Assembly (NCBI RefSeq): GCF_031628175.1
Contig: NZ_JAVLVT010000001.1
Span: 124,001-188,000, forward strand
From: Lipingzhangella_A rawalii
GTDB taxonomy: Bacteria; Actinomycetota; Actinomycetes; Streptosporangiales; Streptosporangiaceae
Direction of reading: 5' to 3'
Length of the DNA: 64,000 nucleotides
The notes beneath the pieces are model-generated. The model did no database searches. It saw only the letters and a list, made by a program, of their open reading frames with translations, and had not been told where the DNA came from. Positions within the stretch are counted from its first letter, which is position 1; every line of letters begins with the position of its first letter. Shown here piece by piece: positions 33,199 through 42,281 of the stretch. Both the position numbers and the translations under genes were made by a program.

Positions 33199-34971
33199 TT
33201 ACCGTGCCGGTCCCTCACCGTAGGGATAGCCGTAGGCGTCATAGGGTGCGGGCGGATACTCCTCGTTCGGGGGCGGTGATGTCCACTGGACCGGCCAGCC
33301 GCCGGTTCCGGACTCGTAGGCGGGAGGGTCGTAGGCGGACGGCTGGTAGGCCGTTGGGTCCGGCGGTCCGGGCTGGTACGGACTCTGTGCCCCGGACGCG
33401 TAGGGGTCTGTGGGCTGGGGGGGCGGTGGTGGAGCCTGCCCCAGGAGATCCGGGGACGGGCCGTACTGGAACTGGTATCCGCTCTGGGCAGGTGGCCCCG
33501 GGGGTGGCGACGCAGGGGCGGGAGGCGCTGCCGCGTCGTACATGTGCACGCTGCTATCCACCGGCCCGTACGGATAATCCGAGGTGTAGGGCACGCCGGG
33601 CTGTTCTGCGGGGTACCCGGAGGCCGGATAGCCTTGGGGGCCGTTCGGATGCGGACCTTCCCAGCCCTGATGGAACCCCTCCGGGGTGTGGTCCTGCGGC
33701 GTCGCGGCCGGTTCTGCCGGAAACCATTCGGGTCCCCATCCTGCGGGCGTATAGCCGCTCGCCGAGTTGTAGCCACTCGCCGATGGGGATTGGTTTGCTC
33801 CGGGCGCGGTGTGTGTCTCGGGGGAGGGGTGGGCGGGGTAGGGGGCAGAGCGTGGCTCGGTTCCCGGGAACGAGGCCGGCTGATACGCCGAACCCGCGGG
33901 CGGGTTCGGGGGATAGTGGCTTCCGGTGTCCACGGTCGGGCGTTGGTGGCTTCCGGTGTCCATCGCGGGGCGTTGGTGGCTTCCGGTGTCCATCGCGGGG
34001 CGTTGGTGGCTTCCGGTGTCCACGGCCGAGCGTTGGTGGCTGCCAGTGTCCATACTGGACCAGATTGGGGATCCCGTCTCGGGTCCGGCCGTGGCTGGCC
34101 GGAAGCTGGGATCGGACAAGGGGTCGTCTGTCGCCGAACTACCGGGGCCCTGGTCCGGTGTGGCAGCCCGGGGCCTGGAGTGGGGTGGATTCGCGTCCGC
34201 GGCGGGTTGGAGTGGCGGCTCGACTGGCGGAGGGCTGGCCGCCGGGCCGGATGGGGTGGAGCCCTGGGAGACGGCGGTGTGTCCTGGGCCGGTGTCGGGC
34301 ACCCCCATCAGCGGGCCCGACACCGTAGTGGAGCTGGGGTCCTGCTCCGGCATCGACGGCTCGGTGTTGCGCGGGGGAACACTGGTGCGCGGCTGGTGAG
34401 CTCGGTGAGCGGACTCGGGAGCCGACGTCGAACCGGGTGCGTGCACCGCGTTGTCCACAGGTGCCGCGACGTTCTGGTTGCCGGCGCTTTCGGTTTCCTC
34501 GGTTCCCTGCCCCAGGCTCGCGAGCTTGTCCAGGTCGCTGCCTGCGGCCCCATCCGAGCTCGACGCGGTGTCCGCCCTGGTTCCCGCTGCCGGGGCCGCG
34601 GTATCCACGGCGGCGTGCTGCTCTGCGGCCTCGGTTGCTGGGCTGTGCGGTTCGCTGTCTACCGAGCCATGTGCGGTACCGGTCCTGCGTCCGGGGAAGG
34701 GGGCGTCCTCGTCCGAGATGCTGGACCAGAAGTCGGCGTCGGACAGGTCGTCGTCACCGTCGCCCCACTCCTCGGGTTCCTTCCGCCCGCGGCCTGGCCG
34801 GAACCGCCGCGCCGCCGAGGGCCGCCGTTCCTCCGCCGGTTCGGAGTCCTCCTGCTCCTCGTCGAACTCCGCGTCCTGGGTGTCGGAGGAACCCAACGCA
34901 CGCATACCCAATGCGATCAGAACTAGAACCAGGAGTACGACGAATACGGCGCCAAGAATGTAGATCATCAT
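33199..34971 (-). CDS. Membrane-anchored Pro/Gly/Ser-rich low-complexity protein
   Basis: 590 residues. One N-terminal transmembrane helix (YILGAVFVVLLVLVLIALGM, residues 4-23) is followed by an acidic stretch (EFDEEQEDSEPAEERR), a basic patch and then over 450 residues of disordered Pro/Ser/Gly/Gln/Tyr-rich sequence. Five 10-residue repeats of the type MDTGSHQRPA lie near the middle (codons at 33911-34060). The C-terminal third is rich in PYG, PYQ and APPP motifs, which suit binding to SH3, WW or GYF-like domains. Function unknown; it may be an envelope scaffold or polar-growth component. Divergent neighbours share no operon. Confidence 0.7.
   Translation of the reverse strand: MMIYILGAVFVVLLVLVLIALGMRALGSSDTQDAEFDEEQEDSEPAEERRPSAARRFRPGRGRKEPEEWGDGDDDLSDADFWSSISDEDAPFPGRRTGTAHGSVDSEPHSPATEAAEQHAAVDTAAPAAGTRADTASSSDGAAGSDLDKLASLGQGTEETESAGNQNVAAPVDNAVHAPGSTSAPESAHRAHQPRTSVPPRNTEPSMPEQDPSSTTVSGPLMGVPDTGPGHTAVSQGSTPSGPAASPPPVEPPLQPAADANPPHSRPRAATPDQGPGSSATDDPLSDPSFRPATAGPETGSPIWSSMDTGSHQRSAVDTGSHQRPAMDTGSHQRPAMDTGSHQRPTVDTGSHYPPNPPAGSAYQPASFPGTEPRSAPYPAHPSPETHTAPGANQSPSASGYNSASGYTPAGWGPEWFPAEPAATPQDHTPEGFHQGWEGPHPNGPQGYPASGYPAEQPGVPYTSDYPYGPVDSSVHMYDAAAPPAPASPPPGPPAQSGYQFQYGPSPDLLGQAPPPPPQPTDPYASGAQSPYQPGPPDPTAYQPSAYDPPAYESGTGGWPVQWTSPPPNEEYPPAPYDAYGYPYGEGPAR
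33911..34060. repeat. Five tandem 30-bp repeats within coding sequence
   Basis: Units start at 33911, 33941, 33971, 34001 and 34031. The third and second are identical over 30 bp, the outer three have 2 to 8 differences. The common core is GTGGCTTCCGGTGTCCA. They encode the decapeptide repeat of the Pro/Gly-rich membrane protein and are likely to vary in copy number between strains. Confidence 0.85.
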
Positions 34972-35322
34972 CAGAGACGCACCACCCTAGGGCGCGGGGC
35001 CACATGGTCAGAGGGGTCGGCGCTGGCGCGCAGACAGACTGCTGTCATGACAGAAACCGCCCACCTCGTTGCTCGGTACCTCCTGCGGCGTTCTGCGTGC
35101 GGTCCCACGCCTCCGCACGCCCCAGTGGCGGGACGGACGCCGAAGAAGTGTGTCCATCAGAAGTTCAGTGGGGGGCACGATTCCACTTTATGCGCTTCTG
35201 CGGTGAATGTGCAGTGGGCGACACGCATCGTCCCGTGTGGAACGTGTCGGTGCCCGAGGTGTCTCGTGTGGCATGTGTCGCGGCGCAGTGGGGGGTGACG
35301 GTGTGGATATGTGTCGTGCATG
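34972..35322. other. Intergenic region, no gene seen
   Basis: 351 bp between two minus-strand genes. The plus strand has short alternating GTGTG/TGTCG stretches between 35210 and 35330. No start with a ribosome site, hairpin of note or family match was seen. Confidence 0.4.
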
Positions 35323-35982
35323 TCACCTGCCATCGTCGGCGAGCAGCCGCCCCCAAGCGAGGCTCCGGGCGGCAATCGCCCCCAGGGCCTCGTCGAGTTC
35401 GGCGGTGTCGTCATCCTCGAGCGTGATGGGAGCCTGTAGTGCGTAGACCGTGAACCGGTAGTGCTGGAGCACCTCATCGGAGTTCGGGCTGTCCTCGGAC
35501 TGTTCTGACCGCTCGTCCTCGTAGCCGCGCTCCGCGGATGAGCCGTCCGGGCAGGGGGGATCATAGCCGACCTCGCCAACGGAGTTCTCGGCCTGTTGGG
35601 CCGAGGAGGGCAGCCCGTTCTCCGGCAGTTCGGCTATGTCGGGATCGAGGTTGTACACGACCCAGTGCACCTTGGGTCCGCCCGCGGCCTGGGGGTCGTC
35701 CACAACCACGGCGATTGACTCGGCATGCGGTGGAACTCCCGACCATTGCAGAGGTGGACTGTTGCCCTCCCCATGGCAGGTGTAGCGATCCGGGATCTCC
35801 CCACCCTCCTGGATCACCGGACTACTCACGGTGAGATCGTCCGTGGCCTCGTCGAGTGGAGAGCCGAGGATCATACCGCAACCAGAGACCAGTATCGTCA
35901 GGGCACTCGCCGCGCCGCCCACCGCCAGTGGCCGGGCTCGAGCGGCCCGGGCTGGCCGCGCGTGCGAAGGGGACCTGTTCAC
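35323..35982 (-). CDS. YbhB/YbcL-type PEBP lipoprotein (Raf kinase inhibitor-like)
   Basis: From GTG 35982 this is 219 residues; the frame is open to an ATG at 36048, but GGAG lies about 11 bases before the GTG. The N-terminus is a lipoprotein signal: basic residues, then LAVGGAASALTILVSGCG, with a lipobox LVSGC. The mature part is a phosphatidylethanolamine-binding fold: PDRYTCHGEGNSPPLQWSG, then AVVVDDPQA...KVHWVVYNL (the DPDxP...HW ligand motif) and HYRFTVYAL. An acidic insert (ERSEQSEDSPNSDE) precedes the last strand. PEBPs bind anionic ligands; the physiological role in bacteria is unknown. Confidence 0.85.
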   Translation of the reverse strand: MNRSPSHARPARAARARPLAVGGAASALTILVSGCGMILGSPLDEATDDLTVSSPVIQEGGEIPDRYTCHGEGNSPPLQWSGVPPHAESIAVVVDDPQAAGGPKVHWVVYNLDPDIAELPENGLPSSAQQAENSVGEVGYDPPCPDGSSAERGYEDERSEQSEDSPNSDEVLQHYRFTVYALQAPITLEDDDTAELDEALGAIAARSLAWGRLLADDGR

Positions 35983-36118
35983 GTCCACGGACTCCAACTC
36001 CGGTTCGCAGGGGTTCGCTGGGGTATGCCGTGTCGAGGCTCTGCCCAAAACCCTACTCTGCCGGATGCAACGGTGTGGCCAGTCCCGGTGGTCACCGTGA
36101 CCACCGGGACTCGCCCGA

Positions 36119-36964
36119 TCAGGAGCGGTTGCGGTAGGCGCGGGCCGCCAGTGGGAAGAAGACCGCCGTGATCACCACCGTCCAGCCCAGAGTCCACAGC
36201 AGCGGTTCCGTGACCGGGGCGTCTCCACCCACCAACAGGCCACGCATGGTGTCCACGACATGGGTTACCGGGTTGATCTCGGCGAACGCGGCCATCCATC
36301 CTGGCATGTCGTTGGGATCGACGAAGGCCGAACTCCCGAAGCTCAGCGGGAACATCCAGATCATCCCGAAGTTCTGTACCGCCATCTGGGTCCGCATCAC
36401 CAGGCCGATCCAGGCCGAGATCCAGCACAGCGCGAAAGCGAAAACCATGATGACGGCGGTGCTCGCCAGCACGCCGACGAGCCCGTTGCCCGGACGGAAG
36501 CCGATAGCCATTCCTACGGCGAGAATCACGACCACGGTCAGGAAGTAACGAACCAGGTCACCGAGCACCGCCCCCACCAGCGGGGAGGAGCGCGTGACCG
36601 GCAGGGAACGGAACCGGTCGAAGATCCCCTTCTGGATGTCGGTGTTGAGCGTGATCCCGGTTCCGATCGTGGTGAAGATCACGGACTGGGCGATGATGCC
36701 GGGCATCAAGAAGTCCCGGTACACCTGCCAGTCGCCCATCATGGCCTGCCCGAACACGAACACGAAGAGCGCCACGAACATGATGGGCATGAACGTCAGC
36801 CCGAGAATCTCCTCCGGATTGCGCTTGATCTTGAGCAGACTGCGCCAGGTCAGGAGCAGGCCGTGTCTGACCAGTGCCGCCGGGGTCAGCCGAGCGGGAC
36901 CGGTGGGCCGCATCGGTGTGGCGGTGGACCCGGCCTCGACCGAGGGAGTGGTGGTCACGGTCAC
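36119..36964 (-). CDS. ABC-2 type transporter permease (DrrB-like)
   Basis: 281 residues with six predicted transmembrane helices. The start overlaps the ATPase stop by four bases (ATGA). Typical DrrB-type features include RNPEEILGLTFMPIMFVALF in the first helix, the FRSLPVTRSSPLVG amphipathic loop after helix 2 and NPVTHVVDTMRGLLVGG before the last helix. With the adjacent ATPase it forms a drug or lipid exporter of the daunorubicin-resistance type. No biosynthetic genes are near, so the substrate is unknown. Confidence 0.92.
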   Translation of the reverse strand: MTVTTTPSVEAGSTATPMRPTGPARLTPAALVRHGLLLTWRSLLKIKRNPEEILGLTFMPIMFVALFVFVFGQAMMGDWQVYRDFLMPGIIAQSVIFTTIGTGITLNTDIQKGIFDRFRSLPVTRSSPLVGAVLGDLVRYFLTVVVILAVGMAIGFRPGNGLVGVLASTAVIMVFAFALCWISAWIGLVMRTQMAVQNFGMIWMFPLSFGSSAFVDPNDMPGWMAAFAEINPVTHVVDTMRGLLVGGDAPVTEPLLWTLGWTVVITAVFFPLAARAYRNRS

Positions 36965-37935
36965 GGATGTGCCTCCTCCGGGATGATGGAATCGGTGTCG
37001 GGGGCCTGGGCCGTGTGTCCGGTCAGTGCGAGGAACACCTCGTCCAGGCTTGGCTTGCGCAGTGCCAGTTCGGCCACCGGGATCTGGGCGTCGTCGAGCT
37101 GGCGTACCACGGCCGGAAGCATCGCGGGGTCGGTGACGGCAGCGCTCACCTCAGTTCCGGAGTGACGGACGCCCCGCTCGGTGACCGCCTCTACGATGGC
37201 CGTGGCGCGACCGAGATGCTCCGGATGGACGGTTTCCAGCTGGAGAACCTGGTCGCCGGCCCGTGCCTTGAGCTGCTCGGGGGTTCCCTCCGCGATAACT
37301 GTTCCGTGGTCGAAGACGATGATGTCGTCGGCCAGCTGGTCCGCCTCCTCCAGATACTGCGTGGTCAGGAGCACGGTCACTCCGTCGTCGACGAGCCCCC
37401 GGACCACGTCCCACAGCTCGTTGCGGCTGTGTGGATCCAGTCCCGTTGTCGGCTCGTCCAGGAACAGCAGCGACGGCTGTCCTACCAGGCTCGCCGCGAG
37501 GTCGAGCCGGCGACGCATCCCACCGGAGTAGGTCTTGGCCGGGCGATCCGCTGCGTCCGTGAGGGCGAACCGGTCCAGAAGCTCGGCTGCGCGGGCCCGT
37601 GCGGCGGGACGCGAGAAATCCAACAGGCGGGCGATCAACGCCAGGTTCTGGTTGCCGGTCAGCTCTTCGTCGACCGCGGCATACTGGCCGGTCAATCCGA
37701 TCCGGCGCCGTACCTCGTGTGCCTGCCGAACAACGTCGAATCCGGCTACGGTGGCGTGACCCTGGTCGGGTTGCAGCAGTGTGGACAGAATGCGCACCGT
37801 GGTGGTCTTCCCGGAGCCGTTCGGGCCGAGTACCCCCAGCACCGCGCCGGTCCGTGCGCGCAGGTTGATCCCGTCGAGTGCGGTGGTGTCGCGGAACCGC
37901 TTGACCAGCCCCTCTGCGCGGATGGCGTCGGTCAT
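36961..37935 (-). CDS. Daunorubicin-resistance-type ABC transporter ATPase (DrrA-like)
   Basis: 324 residues. The ATPase motifs are complete: Walker A GPNGSGKTT, Q-loop LTGQYAAVDEELT, signature YSGGMRRRLDLA, Walker B LLFLDEPTTGLDP and the H-loop TTQYLEEAD. The extra C-terminal 80 residues (VRQLDDAQIPVAELALRKPSLDEVFLALTG) are the DrrA-specific domain that couples it to DrrB. It energises export through the permease encoded by the overlapping downstream gene. The ATG at 37935 is preceded by GGGGGAAGG. Confidence 0.93.
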   Translation of the reverse strand: MTDAIRAEGLVKRFRDTTALDGINLRARTGAVLGVLGPNGSGKTTTVRILSTLLQPDQGHATVAGFDVVRQAHEVRRRIGLTGQYAAVDEELTGNQNLALIARLLDFSRPAARARAAELLDRFALTDAADRPAKTYSGGMRRRLDLAASLVGQPSLLFLDEPTTGLDPHSRNELWDVVRGLVDDGVTVLLTTQYLEEADQLADDIIVFDHGTVIAEGTPEQLKARAGDQVLQLETVHPEHLGRATAIVEAVTERGVRHSGTEVSAAVTDPAMLPAVVRQLDDAQIPVAELALRKPSLDEVFLALTGHTAQAPDTDSIIPEEAHP

Positions 37936-38168
37936 CCTTCCCCCAATACGAGATTTCGGTGCCGGAGAACATGGAGAGTGTGCCGGACCGGGGCGACATT
38001 TCCCAGCGATTTTCGCAGTGGCGGCCCGACGGCTCGACGGCCCGACGGCCCCACGGCGCCGCGGCCACCGGAACTGCTGCCGCGCCAGTGTGACGCCGGG
38101 TGTAACAGTTGGCGGGGAACGCCTGTTCCCACACGGAACGAGACGCTCGTAACAGCTAGAATTCGGGC

Positions 38169-38684
38169 GTGAACGCCCGACTACGACCTCCGCGCCATCT
38201 CGTCGACCCGCGAGCGATCTATATGTGGACCGTCAGCGGGCTGGCGGGGGCTGTCGTGAAGATCCTGTTCGGTGTGGCTGTTGCCTCCACCGTGGCGGTT
38301 GCCCGATTCGGCTGGGTTCCCGTGTGGGTGCTGGACAACGTCTGGTGGCTGTTCGCCGCCTATGCGACTTACGCACTGGTGCGCGCCGTCGTCATTCCCC
38401 AGTGGCGTTACCGGGTACACCGATGGGAGGTCAGCGACGACCTCGTTTACACGCGTACGGGATGGCTGAACATGAACTGGCAGTTGGTTCCGATCAGCCG
38501 GGTCCAGACCGTCGACCACACCCGTACGTGGTTGGAGCGACTGTTCGGACTGGCCACGGTGCAGATCCAGACGGCCTCCCACGCCGGATCTTCGGAGATC
38601 ACCGGATTGGAGGAGCAGCTGGCGGGGCAGATCGCCGAGGACATCGCCGGCCGAGCCGGGGAGTTGCGTGATGACGCAACCTGA
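38169..38684 (+). CDS. PH domain-containing membrane protein (YdbS-like)
   Basis: 171 residues from GTG 38169. Two transmembrane helices (about 20-42 and 52-72: VKILFGVAVASTVAVARFGWV and WWLFAAYATYALVRAVV) precede a bacterial PH (bPH2) domain: YRVHRWEVSDDLVYTRTGWL, MNWQLVPISRVQTVDHTRTWLERLFGLATVQIQTASHAGSS. This is the YdbS half of the B. subtilis YdbST pair, implicated in tolerance to bacteriocins and envelope stress. The YdbT-like gene follows 24 bp on. Confidence 0.88.
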   Translation: MNARLRPPRHLVDPRAIYMWTVSGLAGAVVKILFGVAVASTVAVARFGWVPVWVLDNVWWLFAAYATYALVRAVVIPQWRYRVHRWEVSDDLVYTRTGWLNMNWQLVPISRVQTVDHTRTWLERLFGLATVQIQTASHAGSSEITGLEEQLAGQIAEDIAGRAGELRDDAT

Positions 38685-38708
38685 CGCGCGACCTGGTGGC
38701 CCAGTGAC

Positions 38709-40562
38709 ATGACACAGCCAAACGATCCGCCGCAGCCGGAACGGGGCAATTCGCCAGAATCCGGTGCGCGGCCCGAACCTGACCGTACCCAGGACGTCTC
38801 CGGCGCCCGCGGGGTCGCCGGCGAGAACGGCGTGGCCCCGGACTCGGCTGACAGCCTGGGCGGGGGGAGCCCGTCCAGCCAGGGGGAGGCGCCCCCCTGG
38901 TGGCCCGATGCCGCCGGGGAGGTGGCCCCGGACGAACAGTGGCACCATCCGGCGCCAGAGGGAATGCGGCGGCTCAGTCCCCGCATCCTGGTGACCGAGC
39001 CGGTGCGGTACCTGCGGACGCTCTTTCCTTTCGTGATCGTTGCGCTGATCTTCGGTACGACCAACCCGATGGTTCTCACCGGCGCGGTCCTGGCCATCGT
39101 TGGCTTTCTCGTCAGTGGTTTCGTGACCTGGCAAACCGTGCGTTACCAGGTCACGAGTGAGCATCTGGAGATCCATCGTGGGTTGGTGAACCGCAGTAAG
39201 CGCACGATTCCCCTGGAACGGATCCGGGGTGTGGACGTCACCTCCACACTCCTGCACCGCATCTTCGGTCTCGCCGTTGTCCGGGTGGAGGCGGCCGCCG
39301 GGGGAGGCCACTCCGAAGAGGGCACCCTCGACGCCATTGATGTCGGGGAGGCCGAGCGGCTGCGGGACGAGCTGCTGCGCCGTCGAGCCGAGCTCCGTGG
39401 TCAGACGCACGAGCACCAAGGTCCGCAGTCCACATCCGACGCGGCGCTGGCCTCGGGTGCATCGACCCCCGGAGCCACCGACCATACCGACACAACCGTC
39501 GAGCCGGATGCGCCCACCGAGGAGGACCTCCCGCAGCACAGCACCAGCACTCGGGTGCACTTCGTGCTACCGGCGCGTTGGTACCTGTTCGGCGCACTGA
39601 GCCTCGGCTATCTGTTGACCCCGTTCGTTGTCCTGGCCACACTGCTCGGCTTTGCGGGGCAGGTGGCGCGGGATGCCCGACTGGCCAGCGACGTCGACGT
39701 GCAGAGCGTCGCCGACTGGATCGCCGAAAGCAGTGCGGCCACCATCCTGTGGGCCGTCGTGGGCGGCATTGCCGTTCTTCTCGTGCTCATGCCCGCATTC
39801 GCTGTGGTGTCGTACGCCGTTAACAACTGGTCGTTTACCCTGTGGCGCCGCGGTGTCTCCCTGGTGGCCGAGCGTGGTCTCTTCACCCGGCACAGTGTGA
39901 CCCTCGAACTGCGGCGGGTGCGCGGCTACGAGATCCTGGACAGTCCTCTGGAGCGGTGGGCCAGCACTGCGGCGCTGCGTGCCATCGTCACGGGGTTGGG
40001 GGATGCGGCGACCCGGGCCACGCTGCTACCCATCGTCCGCAGAAGCACCCTGCATCGTGTGGTCTCCTCGGCTCTGACCCCCTTCAGGGGGGAGCTCGTG
40101 GCACATCCACCCGCGGCGCGCTCCCGAAGGCTGTTCCGCGCGGTGACACCCTTCGTGGTGCTGGCGGGGATCGCCTGGGCTCTGGGGCAGTACTGGTTCG
40201 CCGTGACAGCCCTCGTCCTGGCACTCGCGTCGGTGCCGCTGGGAATCGACCGTTACCGGGCCCTGGGGCACGGCTACGACGGCCACCATGTGAGCGTACG
40301 CTCCGGCAGTCTGAGCCGCACTCAGGCTGTGATCGAGCGTCCCGCAATCATTGGCTGGCGTTGGAACCAGTCCCTGTTCCAGCGCCGGGTCGGACTGGCC
40401 ACCCTGGAAGTAAGCGTGGGTGCGGGCAGCGGAGGCTACTCGGCCTTGGACATGAACTTCGCCGATTCCGTGCGTTTCGTCTCCGAGGTGACGCCAGACA
40501 TGGTGCGCCCGTTCCTCGTGGACACGTCCCCGTCTGGCCCCCAGGATGAGGCAGCTACGTAG
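38709..40562 (+). CDS. Tandem PH domain-containing membrane protein (YdbT-like)
   Basis: 617 residues from ATG 38709. A disordered Pro/Gly/Glu-rich N-terminus of about 75 residues precedes three bPH2 units, each with the same pattern (for example VRYQVTSEHLEIHRGLVNRSKRTIPLERIRGVDV; LWRRGVSLVAERGLFTRHSVTLELRRVRGYEI; GHHVSVRSGSLSRTQ) interleaved with six or so transmembrane helices. It is longer than B. subtilis YdbT (about 490) because of the N-terminal extension and an acidic linker. With the preceding gene it is probably a two-protein membrane complex for envelope protection, by analogy. Confidence 0.85.
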   Translation: MTQPNDPPQPERGNSPESGARPEPDRTQDVSGARGVAGENGVAPDSADSLGGGSPSSQGEAPPWWPDAAGEVAPDEQWHHPAPEGMRRLSPRILVTEPVRYLRTLFPFVIVALIFGTTNPMVLTGAVLAIVGFLVSGFVTWQTVRYQVTSEHLEIHRGLVNRSKRTIPLERIRGVDVTSTLLHRIFGLAVVRVEAAAGGGHSEEGTLDAIDVGEAERLRDELLRRRAELRGQTHEHQGPQSTSDAALASGASTPGATDHTDTTVEPDAPTEEDLPQHSTSTRVHFVLPARWYLFGALSLGYLLTPFVVLATLLGFAGQVARDARLASDVDVQSVADWIAESSAATILWAVVGGIAVLLVLMPAFAVVSYAVNNWSFTLWRRGVSLVAERGLFTRHSVTLELRRVRGYEILDSPLERWASTAALRAIVTGLGDAATRATLLPIVRRSTLHRVVSSALTPFRGELVAHPPAARSRRLFRAVTPFVVLAGIAWALGQYWFAVTALVLALASVPLGIDRYRALGHGYDGHHVSVRSGSLSRTQAVIERPAIIGWRWNQSLFQRRVGLATLEVSVGAGSGGYSALDMNFADSVRFVSEVTPDMVRPFLVDTSPSGPQDEAAT

Positions 40563-40588
40563 GAACGGCACCCGGATCCAGCCGGCCC

Positions 40589-41803
40589 CTAGTCCTGCTT
40601 CTTCGAACCGAACATGATCTCGTCCCAGGAGGGGACGGAAGCGCGGCGCCCACGTCCCCTGGACTTGGCACGGTGCGCCGGCTTTGCCGGACTTGTCGCC
40701 GTTTCGCCGTCCGACGAGCCCGTTTCCTCCTCCCGGCTGGGCGGGTTCGTTCCGATCCCGGCGCTTGCGGCTGCCGGACGTCGGCGCGTGGGCCCCGTCT
40801 CCGTCGCGGGGGGCTGTGTCGCGGGAGGTTCCGCGGCTGGGGGGTCCTCTGCTGCGGTGGTGCGTCCGGGAGCCGGGGGGGTCGGTGGCGTGAGGATCGA
40901 CGGCGAATCGGCGGGGAACGGCGGGCTCGGCCGACTCGATGGCACCGAGCCCGGCACTGGCCGGTCCTCGGATTCCGCGGGTGCGGGTGACTCGGTGGGC
41001 CGTGGCGGCTCGGCGCTCGCGGTCGGTGCCGGGCGGTGCTCCTGCGGCTCCGGAGCGGCGGTGTGGGCCACCTCGGGAGGGTGGCCGTCGGTCCCGGAGG
41101 GTCCCGCGGTCGGCTCCGCCGGCTGCCGGGGCGCCTCCTTCCCGGAGGGAGTGGCACCGCGCCGGGCGGGAAGCGGAGTGACGTTCGCTCGTGGGTCCGG
41201 TGTTCGAGGGCCCGATCCCGACGCGGTGTCCGCACCGGTGATGAACCGCTGGGCCTCCTCGTCATCCGGGGTGACGCTGCGGCGGCGGGGGTCGTAGGTC
41301 CAGTGGGCGTTGCGTTCCTGGCCATCGATACTGAAGGACAGTTGGACACGCCAGGTAGCGTCGGCGAGTTTCCACGAGTCCCACACGGCATCGCCAGCGT
41401 CCACGTGGCCCGGCCCGATCCGTGCGGTCACCAGATCTGCCAACGGAGGGCCGGGAGTGGCCTCGGCCGAGCTCCGGACCGTAGCCCGTTGCGCCTGCTG
41501 TGCCATGTACTCGCGTTCCTGGAGCACGGGTCCCTCGAACCAGCGCACACGCTCGATCGCGATCCCGGACACCTCGGAGATGGACTCCGCGGTCTCTCCC
41601 GAGCGGATCCGGGCCTGGATTTCCTTCGGGCGCAACGGATTCTCCACTTCGATTTCGTACGGGCCAAGCCGGGAGAACTGGCCCCGCACAGCAGCGCGGA
41701 GACGGTCATCGACGGGCAGGGCGAAGCGGCTACCTCGGTCAGCGCTCGCCAACACCAGGTGAGTGCCGTCCTCGCTGACGGCGACGAGGCGAAGCTCCTG
41801 CAT
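40589..41803 (-). CDS. sepH: Septation protein SepH
   Basis: 404 residues. The N-terminal 170 residues are the DUF3071 domain that defines SepH: MQELRLVAVSEDGTHLVLAS, RFALPVDDRLRAAVRGQFSR, then the helix-turn-helix region LRPKEIQARIRSGETAESI and VSGIAIERVRWFEGPVLQEREYMAQQAQ, and a conserved SFSIDGQERNAHWTYDPRRRSV. The rest is a Pro/Ala/Thr-rich disordered tail ending with KSRGRGRRASVPSWDEIMFG, the short C-terminal motif found in the family. In Streptomyces venezuelae SepH binds FtsZ and stimulates its assembly during sporulation septation. Convergent with the PH-domain gene. Confidence 0.95.
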   Translation of the reverse strand: MQELRLVAVSEDGTHLVLASADRGSRFALPVDDRLRAAVRGQFSRLGPYEIEVENPLRPKEIQARIRSGETAESISEVSGIAIERVRWFEGPVLQEREYMAQQAQRATVRSSAEATPGPPLADLVTARIGPGHVDAGDAVWDSWKLADATWRVQLSFSIDGQERNAHWTYDPRRRSVTPDDEEAQRFITGADTASGSGPRTPDPRANVTPLPARRGATPSGKEAPRQPAEPTAGPSGTDGHPPEVAHTAAPEPQEHRPAPTASAEPPRPTESPAPAESEDRPVPGSVPSSRPSPPFPADSPSILTPPTPPAPGRTTAAEDPPAAEPPATQPPATETGPTRRRPAAASAGIGTNPPSREEETGSSDGETATSPAKPAHRAKSRGRGRRASVPSWDEIMFGSKKQD

Positions 41804-42281
41804 CGAGTTCCCTTTCGCGTCCCGTCGAGGGTATGTCCCGGGCCATCCCCCATGTCCTCAGTCTTGTCGGCGTTCACTCCGTTCGGCCAGTACCGTCCTC
41901 GGCATGTCCACGTTGCCGTCGTCGGGTTCCGGCTCAGTCGGTGGCCCCGGAGCAGTGTCCATGTCCATTACCACCCACTCCCGCGTACCTATGGTGCCAT
42001 CTTGACATGTCCGACGCCCGGGTACAGGGTTCGCCGCTCGGGCGCGGGCGGGATCCCTACGGTCGACGTCGCAGGCGACAATGCGGAGTACAACCGGGTG
42101 TCGTGATCTATCCGATGGTGGGTGGGCTGGGAACGACCGGCGAGGATCGCGTAGGTTTGGGTGTCTCCGTGTGGAGGTGCCCGCATGCCGTCCGTTCTCG
42201 GATCCCCCAGGGCGGCGACCAGGATCAGCGGGTACTGGGCGACATCGTGGCGCCCCTTCGCGTCACAGGAAAGGGGGGATC
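41804..42281. other. Intergenic region between divergent genes, no gene seen
   Basis: 478 bp between sepH (minus) and the acidic membrane protein gene (plus). It holds the promoters of both. Short open frames exist but have no ribosome sites or recognisable translation. No strong repeats noted. Confidence 0.45.
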
